Source of the DNA: Pirellulales bacterium
GTDB taxonomy: Bacteria; Planctomycetota; Planctomycetia; Pirellulales; JAEUIK01
NCBI GenBank assembly: GCA_019636335.1
Contig: JAHBXR010000008.1
Coordinates: 62,001 to 126,000, forward strand
Direction of reading: 5' to 3'
Length of the DNA: 64,000 bases
The position numbers and the translations under genes are program-made. How positions within the stretch are numbered: position 1 is the first letter of the stretch; each line of letters starts with the position of its first letter. The notes beneath the pieces were generated by a model. The model was not told the origin of the DNA and searched no databases. It saw only the letters and a list, made by a program, of their open reading frames with translations. Of the stretch, positions 53,400-60,994 are shown piece by piece.

Positions 53400-53414
53400 T
53401 CACCAAAACAGTGA
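53400..53414. promoter_or_regulatory. Inverted repeat, putative sigma54 enhancer (UAS) 2
   Basis: TCAC-CAAAACA-GTGA repeats the TCAC/GTGA half-sites of the 53310 element with a wider centre, about 220-235 bases upstream of the predicted start. A second, weaker site is common at sigma54 promoters. Function is inferred. Confidence 0.4.
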
Positions 53415-53791
53415 CACGTCGTGACGCAACTCGAAAGCCGAGTTCCGCGCGTCAAATGAATTTCACGATCGCGCGGTACTTTCGAAGCGCAAGCGACGGC
53501 AGCGCGATGCTGCCCAAGTCCGAACCCGGCGGCGCTAGGAGGACAAGGGAACGACCGTGAAGCGCTGTCCTGGTGCGGAGATGATGCCCCCGACGCCAAA
53601 GAAAGGATGCCAGGAACGCACGCGCGATTGATCCGCCCATCGGCGTGTGCCAGGGCTATCCACGAAACGAAAAGGGAACACCATGCCTCAGGGCGGGGAT
53701 GGGACAGGGCAACTCAGCGCACGAGACCACGGCAGCGTTCCACAGCGGCCCTGGCACCCTGGTAAATCCCTGGAACTAGCGGCAAACCGTG

Positions 53792-54793
53792 CTAGTTTTC
53801 AGCAGCGTTAAGAGCGGCCTCGTCCTGCTCGAGATCGAGCTGCGCGAGAAGCCGGGTCAGCGTATTGGCGTGGATGCCCAACAGCTTGGCGGCGCGTCCC
53901 TTATGGCCACGCGTCGTCCGAAGTGCCTGGCGAACGGCCTCGTTGCGCAGGCGATTCAGATTCAAATGGGGGAGCGGCAATTCCCCTTCGGTCGACCGCG
54001 GCTGCTCCGGCAGAATGGGCGCACAGTCGAGCACATAGGATTGCTCGATCGCGTGGGCCAACTGACGGATGTTGCCGGGCCAACGGTACTCGCAAAAGCT
54101 GCGCAACTCGTCGCCGGTCGGACGCCACAGCGGACGCTTGTATTGCTCGGCGAAGCGCCGGGCGAAAAATTCGACGAATTCGGGCAGATCTTCCATCCGG
54201 TCGCGCAAGGCGGGAACCTTCAACTCCACCATATTGAGGCGGTAGTAGAGATCCTCGCGGAAGCGGCCCGCGGCGACCTCGGCCTCGAGATCGCGATTCG
54301 TGGCCACGATCACCTGCACGTCGACCTTCGATGGCCGCGACGCCCCCACGGGGGTCACCTCGCGCTGCTGCAGCACGCGGAGCAGCTTGGGCTGCAATTC
54401 GAGCGGCATTTCGCCGACTTCGTCGAGGAAAACGACCCCGCCTTCGGCCGCGCGGAAGACACCGAGCGAGCTGCCGGCGGCGCCGGTGAACGCACCGCGT
54501 TCGTGCCCGAACAGTTGGCTCTCGGCCAGGCTCACCGTGAGTGCGGCACAGTTGACCGGCACCAGCGGGGCCTGCGAACGTGGTCCCAGGCGATGGATCA
54601 GCGACGCCCAAAGCTCTTTGCCGGTGCCTGTCTCACCCGAGATCAGCACGGTGCATTCGACTTCGGCCACGCGCTGTGCGTGTTGAGCGATCCGACGAAT
54701 CGCAGGCGTGCGCCCGAGGACCCAATCGGTAGAATCGATGGGGAATGCAGCGGCGGCAGCATTCCGCGGAGGTGTGAATACTGATGGATTCAT
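53792..54793 (-). CDS. Sigma54-dependent AAA+ activator with Fis-type HTH, no receiver
   Basis: The 333-residue protein has a central AAA+ domain. Walker A is GETGTGKE (53-60), GAFTGA (100-105) contacts sigma54, and Walker B is VVFLDE (120-125). NRDLEAEVAAGRFREDLYYR and RWPGNIRQL are the sensor regions. The Fis-type helix-turn-helix spans about 286-320 (RGHKGRAAKLLGIHANTLTR). No receiver, GAF or PAS domain precedes, only about 25 residues, so activity must be controlled by synthesis or a partner. The adjacent PEP-CTERM gene has a matching -24/-12 promoter. Confidence 0.92.
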   Translation of the reverse strand: MNPSVFTPPRNAAAAAFPIDSTDWVLGRTPAIRRIAQHAQRVAEVECTVLISGETGTGKELWASLIHRLGPRSQAPLVPVNCAALTVSLAESQLFGHERGAFTGAAGSSLGVFRAAEGGVVFLDEVGEMPLELQPKLLRVLQQREVTPVGASRPSKVDVQVIVATNRDLEAEVAAGRFREDLYYRLNMVELKVPALRDRMEDLPEFVEFFARRFAEQYKRPLWRPTGDELRSFCEYRWPGNIRQLAHAIEQSYVLDCAPILPEQPRSTEGELPLPHLNLNRLRNEAVRQALRTTRGHKGRAAKLLGIHANTLTRLLAQLDLEQDEAALNAAEN

Positions 54794-55581
54794 GAGCTGA
54801 GAGCCTCTTCTGTTCTCTCAGTGCACGGAGCGCCTGAATTCGCTCCGGGCGAGTTTGTTCCGTGACGCCGCCATCCCACTCAGGCCGCCCCTGATGGATC
54901 GCGGTTAGTCAATTCATGAGCGTTGCTCGTGGTTACCCTTGCCGCGCGACCGCTTGCGCCGCCGCGGAAACACTCGTCTCGATTACCCGAAGACATTTTC
55001 CCGAGCCTGCGAATCTGGCGAGGGACGCGCGACTCGTGAGGCTGCCTTCCGGCAATCACTCCTACCCACCCGCGAGGTCGTTCGGTTTTGGTGACAGGAC
55101 GACACGCGTCTGGCCGGCGCGGATCGAAGCTATCGTCCGATCGTTCAGGTGGCAGATGCCTCGGCTGCCGTAGTGATCGAAAAAAACCGTTAAAATCGAA
55201 CTATTTCGCATGACTCGGCGGAGCGGCTCGATTGTAGATCGATGCTACAGCAAAGGCAACTGGCTAGTGACGAAGTAGGTGTCAATTTTTCTTAGCGCCA
55301 GTACGATCAAATCGCTCCCCGTCGCCCCTGTTCGCTGCTTCGTGATTATTTCGCAAACAACGGGATAAGGTGAGGTTGCGGCAAAGCCAGCGAACGCATG
55401 TCGAAAACCCCTCCGCCACCTACAACCCCTCAAAAGAGTGTAAAAAATCATCTTGAGACAAATTTTCAAGAAGCTCAGTCACCCGTACATTGCGGGGGTT
55501 GGGTGACGCTGGAAGCCAGACACATTTGACGGTAATCGCTTTCTCGACACCACCTTAGAACGGCACCATTTTTTGACAGAC
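54794..55581. other. Long intergenic region, AT-richer in its second half
   Basis: No gene could be supported in these 788 bases. The second half (about 55170-55580) is visibly richer in A and T than the rest of the window. It precedes a decayed sirtuin gene. A 7-base inverted repeat (GTCACCC/GGGTGAC, 55478-55507) lies in this half. The region may be old, degraded or horizontally acquired sequence. Confidence 0.4.
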
Positions 55582-55940
55582 ATGACCACCTCAAACGCCA
55601 TCCAACGACTTGCCGAGTGGCTTGCCCTGGCCAAGCATGCAGTTGCCTTCACCGGCGCAGGCATCAATACCGAGAGTGGCATTCCCGATTTCCGTTCTCC
55701 GGGGGGCCTCTGGTCCAAGGTGCAGCCTGTTTACTTCCAAAAGTTCCTGGCCATCGGCTCGTCGCTGGTCGTCGAGCCGGCAGCGAGTCTGCCGCGCATC
55801 GCCCGCAAGGCGCGGGCCAGGCCTCGTGATCATCAACCGCGAGCCGACCGAGCAAGACGAGGCCGCCCGAGCTGGTGATTCGCGATTCGATCGGAGCCGT
55901 GCTTTCCGCCGTCGAAGCCGCACGTCTCGCCCAGGGCTAA
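55582..55940 (+). pseudogene. Decayed sirtuin (Sir2-family NAD-dependent deacylase) remnant
   Basis: The first part reads AVAFTGAGINTESGIPDFRS followed by PGGLWSKVQPVYFQK, the NAD-binding start of sirtuins. It then jumps straight to FLAIGSSLVVEPAASLP, the C-terminal part of the Rossmann fold. About 130 residues between them, including the catalytic HG and the zinc-ribbon Cys, are missing. The tail continues in a second frame (GLVIINREPTEQDEAA) and then a third (ELVIRDSIGAVLSAVEAARL) to a TAA. An internal deletion and two frameshifts therefore leave no functional enzyme. Confidence 0.85.
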
Positions 55941-56692
55941 TCGATCGACTTCTCGGCCGCGTCGTCGCGCACGAAGAACATCACGTGCTGCCAGGGGAGT
56001 TCCTCGTAGGCTTCGACCAGACGAAACCCGTTCGGCTCGAGTTCCTTGAGGATCTGCTTGCGCGACATCTTGTGCAACGGCTTGATCGGCACGGTCGGAT
56101 CTTCCTCGCGAAACTCGACGAGCACCAGGCGACCGTCGGGCTTGAGGCTGCGACGGATGCCCTGCAGCATATGCTCGGGATGCGAAAATTCGTGATACAC
56201 GTCGACCAAAAGCACCAGGTCGACACCTCCTTCGGGCAACTTGGGATCGATGAACGTGCCCTGAATGGGCTCGATATGCTCCAGCTTCGCACGCTTGGCA
56301 CGCAGCTCGAGCAGGTGCAACATTTCAGGCTGAATATCAACGGCCAGAATGCGTCCCTCGGGTCCGACCAGTCGCGCCAGATCGAGCGAGTAGTAACCGT
56401 TGCCGCAACCGAGATCGCAAATCACCTGGCCGGGTCGAACCTTGAGCGCGTCGAGGAGCTTGGGGCTGTTCTCTTCGCGGGCCCGCTCCTCGCGCACCAG
56501 CCAGGGGGCTCCCAGGTAGCCCATGGTCGGCGCAATTTCGCGCCCCTTGTAATGCGTCAAAGGTGGCGGAACGACGTCTTCGACCGCTGCGGGATCTTCC
56601 GCCCAGGCACGAGACGACAACAAAACAACCGCCATCAGGGCGAGACACCCTCGGCGGCGATGCCATTCGGCGAAGGAAGAAAGCGAGCGCAC
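55937..56692 (-). CDS. Secreted class I SAM-dependent methyltransferase
   Basis: The GTG giving MRSLSSFAEWHRRRGCLALM was chosen because AGGAG sits six bases upstream; a longer open frame has no such site. A signal peptide appears to end near SSRAWAED. The 251-residue product has motif I VICDLGCGNGYYSLDLARL, motif II AVDIQPEML and VLLVDVYHEF, a Rossmann methyltransferase. Export of a SAM enzyme is unusual and a lipid or quinone acceptor is possible. Its last codon overlaps the TAA of the sirtuin remnant. Downstream regions show no partner. Confidence 0.85.
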   Translation of the reverse strand: MRSLSSFAEWHRRRGCLALMAVVLLSSRAWAEDPAAVEDVVPPPLTHYKGREIAPTMGYLGAPWLVREERAREENSPKLLDALKVRPGQVICDLGCGNGYYSLDLARLVGPEGRILAVDIQPEMLHLLELRAKRAKLEHIEPIQGTFIDPKLPEGGVDLVLLVDVYHEFSHPEHMLQGIRRSLKPDGRLVLVEFREEDPTVPIKPLHKMSRKQILKELEPNGFRLVEAYEELPWQHVMFFVRDDAAEKSID

Positions 56693-56759
56693 GGCAAGCT
56701 CCTGGAAAAGGGTTCGTGCGCGCGGCGGCGACGTCGGGAATTCGGCCCGCTCGATCGGC

Positions 56760-56966
56760 TCAGCGGCCAAACGAGGCGACAAACGCCTCGAAGCGCGACA
56801 CCGCGGCGAAGACATCGGCATGGAGCCGCTGCGCCGACTCGTCCGGCTCTTTGAAGGCGAAGCGTTTGCTGTTGAGCAGGATCTTCAAACCTTCCAAAAG
56901 CATCTCCGCTTCTTCGCGCGTCAGGTCGAGCGAGGCGGTTGCCGTTGTAGTGGATTCTCGCGACAT
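56760..56966 (-). CDS. Small conserved hypothetical helical protein
   Basis: The 68-residue product reads MSRESTTTATASLDLTREEA then EMLLEGLKILLNSKRFAFKE. It appears to be two amphipathic helices with a polar N-terminus, without Cys or known motifs. GGAAAG lies just upstream of the ATG. It is followed 67 bases later by the methyltransferase gene on the same strand. Function unknown. Confidence 0.6.
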   Translation of the reverse strand: MSRESTTTATASLDLTREEAEMLLEGLKILLNSKRFAFKEPDESAQRLHADVFAAVSRFEAFVASFGR

Positions 56967-57125
56967 ACACTTTCCGAGGGCACAATTCAGCAGGCAGCGA
57001 ACGACCCCGTCATCATACCGGGAACCCCGTGGGGCACAAACGGAGAGGCCGCGTGTCTAGCCACCGCTCGCCAGGCGTCTCGCGCCGCGGCCGGCGCCAT
57101 TCCGGGCGGCCACTGCCCAGGGGTC

Positions 57126-58085
57126 TCAGGCGGCGTCGGCAGCCGGGCCCTCTTCCACGGGCAACTCGCAGCGCCCCTCATGCTCCAGCGCCACGATCGT
57201 CAGCTTGTGGCGATTGGCGAACTCGACCACTTCTTTTTGGTTCAAGACGATCGTCCGGCCGGCCTCGATCGCCAGGACCCGGGCCCCCGATTCGACCATG
57301 GTGCGGAGCGTCCCCAGCCCGATCGTGGGAACGTCGAACCGCATGTCTTGCTGGGGTTTGGCCACTTTGACGATGGTGAACCCGCCCGAGGGGCACAAGG
57401 GCTTCGTGCGGCGGATGCACTCGTCGGTCCCTTCGATCGCCTCGACGGCGAGCACGGCGCGGCCTTTGATCGTGATGCTCTGCCCAATGTCGAGCCGCCC
57501 CATCTCCTTGGCGATGTTCCAGCCGAATTCGATGTCGCGCTGCTCGTACGTTGAAACACCACGACTGGTCAGTTGGCCATACTTCACAAGCAACTCCGGA
57601 GCGTAGTTCGTGGCGGGGGCGAACTCGATGCCGTCGAGGGCAAACTCGTCGATGATCGCCCGCAGCAAGGTATCGTCGCGGCGGTCGCGATCGGAGAGGA
57701 TAAAGTGGCGGTAGAAGCGACGAATGAACCGCCAGTCGGGCAGGTGCTTCAGCCAGATCCAGGGCTGGTAGAGAATCGTCTTGTGGATCTTGCCCGCCAT
57801 CGTCACATGGCGCACGCCATGTTGGCGAAAGTAGCGGATGCCGCCTCCCATCTTGGCCAGCCCGATCCACTGAAAGTGGTCGCAGATCTCGGCCAGCTTC
57901 GGGTCGGCATGATCGGCCGCGCCCAGGCAGTAGGTGCGATAGCCCTGCGCCTTGAGCGCACGGGCCACATCGAGAGGAAAGTCGCCCCAACCGGCGAGCA
58001 GACCGATCTTTTCTCCCGCGGCACGGCAGGCCGGCTGGCGCGGCGGGGTAGCGCTACGATGGTGCGTGGAACAGCTCTCGGACAC
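57126..58085 (-). CDS. lpxI: LpxI-type UDP-2,3-diacylglucosamine diphosphatase
   Basis: The gene starts at GTG, with AGAGG six bases upstream. KIGLLAGWGDFPLDVARALK near the N-terminus and GLAKMGGGIRYFRQHGVRHV, MAGKIHK and SDRDRRDDTLLRAI are motifs of the LpxI (DUF1009) family, which hydrolyses UDP-2,3-diacylglucosamine to lipid X during lipid A synthesis in lineages lacking LpxH. The C-terminal RTMVESGARVLAIEAGRTIV is also typical. It follows lpxD by eight bases, giving strong functional support. At 319 residues it is slightly longer than usual, owing to an N-terminal extension. Confidence 0.9.
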   Translation of the reverse strand: MSESCSTHHRSATPPRQPACRAAGEKIGLLAGWGDFPLDVARALKAQGYRTYCLGAADHADPKLAEICDHFQWIGLAKMGGGIRYFRQHGVRHVTMAGKIHKTILYQPWIWLKHLPDWRFIRRFYRHFILSDRDRRDDTLLRAIIDEFALDGIEFAPATNYAPELLVKYGQLTSRGVSTYEQRDIEFGWNIAKEMGRLDIGQSITIKGRAVLAVEAIEGTDECIRRTKPLCPSGGFTIVKVAKPQQDMRFDVPTIGLGTLRTMVESGARVLAIEAGRTIVLNQKEVVEFANRHKLTIVALEHEGRCELPVEEGPAADAA

Positions 58086-58093
58086 GATTGCCT

Positions 58094-59155
58094 CTAGGCC
58101 GCTTGTTTCGTCTCATCCAGCTCGATCCGTTCGACGAGCCGCTGCACGGTTTGTTCGAGTTGCTTCATCTGACGTCGCATCTCGGGCAGCTTCGACAGGG
58201 CCGCCTGCTTGAGCTTCTGCTCGCGCTCCGGAGTCGCTGGAATGCCCAACAGCCGCGAGCCCGCGGGAACGTCGCTCGCCACGCCAGACATGGCTCCCAA
58301 CACAGAGCCTTCGCCGATGTGTACGTGATCGCGCACGCCGACCTGGCCGGCCATCACGACGTAGTCCCCCGTCGAGGTGCTGCCGGCGATGCCGACTTGC
58401 GAGCAGAGCATGTTGTGTCGGCCGATGCGGCAGTTGTGGCCGATCTGCACCTGGTTGTCGATCTTCGTCCCCTCGCCAATCAGGGTGCGACCGAACGTGC
58501 CGCGGTCGATGGTCGTATTGGCTCCGACTTCGACATCCGCGCCTAGCTCGACGTGGCCGAGTTGCGGCGCCAAGGCGTGGCGCCCCTCGACGAACGAGTA
58601 ACCGAAACCAAAGCCGCCGATCACCGCGCCGGCATGAATGATCGAGCGCGGCCCGACTACGGTGTTTTCGTACAGCACGGCCCGGGGATAGACCGTCACG
58701 CCCGCGGCCAAGCGGCAGCCAGCCATGATCGCCGCGCCGCTGTGAATCGTGGCGCCGGCGCCGATCTCGACCTCATCGCCGATCGAAGCGCCCGCGTGGA
58801 CGTCGACATCGACGGCCAGCTTGGCGCTCGGGCTGACGTAAGCCAGCGGTGAAATGCCTTGGCGGCGAGCCTGTCGCGGGGGATGAAAATGAGCCACAAG
58901 CTTGGCGAACGCGGCATGAGGATCGGCCACGACAATCGTAGGAAGCGCCATCGTGGCCGCGGCTAATGCGGGGGGGATGACGACCGCGGCGGCCTGCGTC
59001 TGTGCCAGGCGGGGCAACTTCTCTTCGGCATCCACGAGCGTGATCTCGCCCGCCCGAACATCCGCCAGGGGAGCCGCCCCCAGAATCGTCAGGTCGGCGC
59101 CGTGCCTGACTTCGCCACCCACCAATTCGGCCAATCCTGCCAGCCGATCCGCCAT
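58094..59155 (-). CDS. lpxD: UDP-3-O-acylglucosamine N-acyltransferase
   Basis: The 353-residue enzyme adds the N-linked acyl chain in lipid A synthesis. The N-terminal domain (about 1-100) precedes a left-handed beta-helix of hexapeptide repeats (about 105-300), for example [20 protein letters not shown] and [15 protein letters not shown]. The catalytic His240 sits in [10 protein letters not shown], as in E. coli LpxD. A coiled-coil C-terminus ([18 protein letters not shown]) follows. AAGGAAG lies upstream of the ATG. It is directly upstream of lpxI, and the pair indicates lipid A production. Confidence 0.95.
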   Translation of the reverse strand: MADRLAGLAELVGGEVRHGADLTILGAAPLADVRAGEITLVDAEEKLPRLAQTQAAAVVIPPALAAATMALPTIVVADPHAAFAKLVAHFHPPRQARRQGISPLAYVSPSAKLAVDVDVHAGASIGDEVEIGAGATIHSGAAIMAGCRLAAGVTVYPRAVLYENTVVGPRSIIHAGAVIGGFGFGYSFVEGRHALAPQLGHVELGADVEVGANTTIDRGTFGRTLIGEGTKIDNQVQIGHNCRIGRHNMLCSQVGIAGSTSTGDYVVMAGQVGVRDHVHIGEGSVLGAMSGVASDVPAGSRLLGIPATPEREQKLKQAALSKLPEMRRQMKQLEQTVQRLVERIELDETKQAA

Positions 59156-59378
59156 GGTTCGGGCTTCCTTTCCCACTGATTCGCCGCAGTTCCGCGGGCG
59201 GCGCATGAATTGATCTCAGGCGTGCGGAGACGAACGCTCCGCGAGCCGCTTCTCGCTCAAGGGGTGCGGGAATCTAATGCCCCACGAAAGTGGCGGCAAG
59301 AGCGGTCTGGCTGGGAGCTGGCAAAGGGCGCTAGAAAAACTCCCAAAAGCAACGAAGCGCCCTTGCTAGCAGTGCTGG

Positions 59379-60089
59379 CTAGGGCAAGCGATCTGCCAGT
59401 TCCGCCAGGCTGCGCAATCGATGCTCGTCGGGCACGTCGCGATGCCGATCGTGCCGATCGATCAACAACGCCTGCCAACCCGCGGCGAGCGCCGCGTAGT
59501 AGTCGTTCGTCGGGGTATCGCCGATCATCAACAGTCGATCGGGAGACAGCCCCAAGGCCTGCTCGATGTGGCGAAAGAACCCTGCGTGGGGCTTGCGATA
59601 GCCCAGCTCGGACGAAATGAAGAGGGCCGGCAGGCGATCGAGCGGCGCCAGATCGCCGCAGATCGAGCGCAGACGCGAATCGAAATTCGACGCCACCCCC
59701 AGGCGCATGCCGCGCGCTTGCAGATCGGTCAAGCAAGAGGTCACGTCGTCAAAGAGTCGCCAGTGGTCGGCCAGCGCAAAGTGCTGCCACAGATGCGCGA
59801 AGAGCGACTCGTGATCCGCAAGATCGTCGAACACCTCCTCGACGATCTGCCGCCAGCGTGCGCGCTCGTACGCCTCGCTGGTGACGCCATCGCGGCGTTC
59901 TTCATCGATCGCCTCCGAGCGGGCGAAGGCGGCGCGAAATCGGGGGAGCAATTCGGCGGCCGTTCGTGATGAACCGTAGCGGACGCCGCCGAGATAGTAG
60001 GCCTCGTCGACCGTGGGCCGAGGATGCAGCAGCGTGCCGACGGCATCGAACAATACGGCATCGACGGACCCAGGCGCAGATCGAGACAA
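59379..60089 (-). CDS. HAD-superfamily hydrolase
   Basis: The start is a TTG, with GGAAA seven bases upstream. The 236-residue product begins VDAVLFDAVGTLLHPRP, HAD motif I, where the second Asp is Val-Gly, as in the HDHD3-like group. GVASNFDSRL is motif II, LGYRKPHAGFF carries the motif III lysine and MIGDTPTNDYY is motif IV. The family dephosphorylates small metabolites. The substrate is not known. A promoter at 60155-60182 matches this gene and a palindrome lies just upstream. Confidence 0.88.
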   Translation of the reverse strand: MSRSAPGSVDAVLFDAVGTLLHPRPTVDEAYYLGGVRYGSSRTAAELLPRFRAAFARSEAIDEERRDGVTSEAYERARWRQIVEEVFDDLADHESLFAHLWQHFALADHWRLFDDVTSCLTDLQARGMRLGVASNFDSRLRSICGDLAPLDRLPALFISSELGYRKPHAGFFRHIEQALGLSPDRLLMIGDTPTNDYYAALAAGWQALLIDRHDRHRDVPDEHRLRSLAELADRLP

Positions 60090-60154
60090 CTGTTTTTCCG
60101 TCTGTGATTGAAGGAATCGTCCGGTGCAACTTCGGGTGGTCGTAGGGCAAAATT

Positions 60155-60182
60155 TTTATACGCCATTTTTGCGCGCGCCCAA
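60155..60182 (-). promoter_or_regulatory. Sigma70-like promoter for the HAD gene
   Basis: On the minus strand TTGGGC (-35) and TATAAA (-10) are 16 bases apart. The A/T-rich -10 region stands out in this GC-rich genome. The predicted start is about 60 bases from the TTG start codon. Confidence 0.45.
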
Positions 60183-60189
60183 TTACCTG

Positions 60190-60205
60190 TGACAAGTAGT
60201 TGTCA
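60190..60205. promoter_or_regulatory. Palindromic operator-like site
   Basis: TGACAA-GTAG-TTGTCA is a perfect 6+4+6 palindrome. It lies immediately upstream of the HAD promoter -35 and 19 bases before the predicted sigma54 promoter of the opposite strand. A dimeric repressor or activator is a likely ligand; which of the two genes it controls cannot be told. Confidence 0.45.
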
Positions 60206-60223
60206 TCCCCTTCGCTAAATTTC

Positions 60224-60239
60224 TGGCAGTCGGTTTGCC
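60224..60239 (+). promoter_or_regulatory. Sigma54-like (-24/-12) promoter for the 60418 gene
   Basis: TGGCAGTCGGTTTGCC has GG at -24 and GC at -12 separated by ten bases, and matches the core TGGCA-N6-TTGC at all nine fixed positions. The predicted start near 60250 leaves a leader of about 165 bases. No activator-binding repeat is clear except the palindrome at 60190. A chance match is possible. Confidence 0.5.
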
Positions 60240-60417
60240 GCACGAGGTTCGGGCAGCTCGCTTGGCCCCAATCGGTGCGACCCCTCGACGCGTTTCGCTA
60301 CGTGCGGCGGGAACCGAACGGCATCGTCTGCAACGGTCGTTTTGGCATCGCAGGGGCACGCGATCATCTCTGGAGGTGGGGCGGCCATCTGTGTACTTCA
60401 TTTGAGAGGAACCTCGC

Positions 60418-60846
60418 ATGGACCAGCAACTTGTATCTCGCCGATCTGCCTTGGGGACGGCCGGGCTCGTCAGCGCCGGCTTGGTCGGGTTATCTCTTTC
60501 GCGCTCGGCCAGCGCGGGGGAAGGGGAACGTGGAAGCGAAGACATCTGCAACTGCGTTTGCACGTTGTCGATCGACGGATTGAAGCGGAGCGAACTGAGT
60601 CGGGCGGCCGACGAGAATCGCGATCTGATCGGCGCGCTCATTGGCGCCGCTGTGCCCATCCTGGTCGACGAAATCGTCAAGGCCGTGCGTAGCCGCGACC
60701 CGGTCGTGGCCGGGGGAACTCGCGTATCGGTCGACAAGCTCGCCGGCAGCGAGGGGAGTCGAGGGACGTCGCCTTGCTCGGTTCGCGGTCTTTTCTCGGG
60801 CTCATTTTCTGGCCCGGGGGCCAAGATCGGCATCATTCTGGGCTGA
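60418..60846 (+). CDS. Small Tat-type exported protein with Cys motif
   Basis: The 142-residue product begins MDQQLVSRRSALGTAGLVSA, a twin-arginine-like signal (SRRSAL) ending near RSASAGE, with GAGAGGA eight bases upstream. The mature region starts with ICNCVCTLSIDGLKR, three closely spaced Cys that could bind metal or form a disulfide. A helical segment (DLIGALIGAAVPILVDEIVK) and a Gly/Ser-rich end (SGSFSGPGAKIGIILG) follow. No family was recognised. The secreted caspase gene lies 148 bases downstream on the same strand. Confidence 0.6.
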   Translation: MDQQLVSRRSALGTAGLVSAGLVGLSLSRSASAGEGERGSEDICNCVCTLSIDGLKRSELSRAADENRDLIGALIGAAVPILVDEIVKAVRSRDPVVAGGTRVSVDKLAGSEGSRGTSPCSVRGLFSGSFSGPGAKIGIILG

Positions 60847-60994
60847 CGCTCATCGGACCTTTTGCCGGGCTGCGGCAGGCGTACGCACCGCCTGCCGCGG
60901 CCCGGCTTTCTCACGGCGCCTTCCACGCGACACGGCGCCGCGTGGGGGGGATGTGCCTGCTTCGCAATCCGTTCAAAACTGGGAGATGACCGTG

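Larger units (their letters stand above)
53050..53791. other. Sigma54-type regulatory region upstream of the PEP-CTERM gene
   Basis: This 742-base region carries no credible gene. It contains the -24/-12 promoter at 53191-53207 and two TCAC...GTGA inverted repeats at 53310-53324 and 53400-53414. Beyond 53430 nothing else could be supported. Confidence 0.6.
60090..60417. other. Divergent regulatory region between HAD and Cys-rich Tat-protein genes
   Basis: This 328-base region contains a sigma70-like promoter for the HAD gene (60155-60182), a palindrome (60190-60205) and a sigma54-like promoter towards the 60418 gene (60224-60239). No small gene could be supported. Confidence 0.55.

Noticed and set aside
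54916-55173. 85-codon plus-strand frame in the long intergenic region
   Set aside because: No ribosome binding site, no recognisable domain, and Arg/Pro-rich composition typical of GC-rich non-coding frames.
55230-55480. Insertion-sequence remnant in the AT-richer block
   Set aside because: No transposase motif and no terminal inverted repeat or target duplication could be identified.
60986-60988. ATG at 60986 as start of the metacaspase
   Set aside because: GGGAG directly abuts this ATG, too close to serve as ribosome binding site. The ATG at 60995 has nine bases of spacing.
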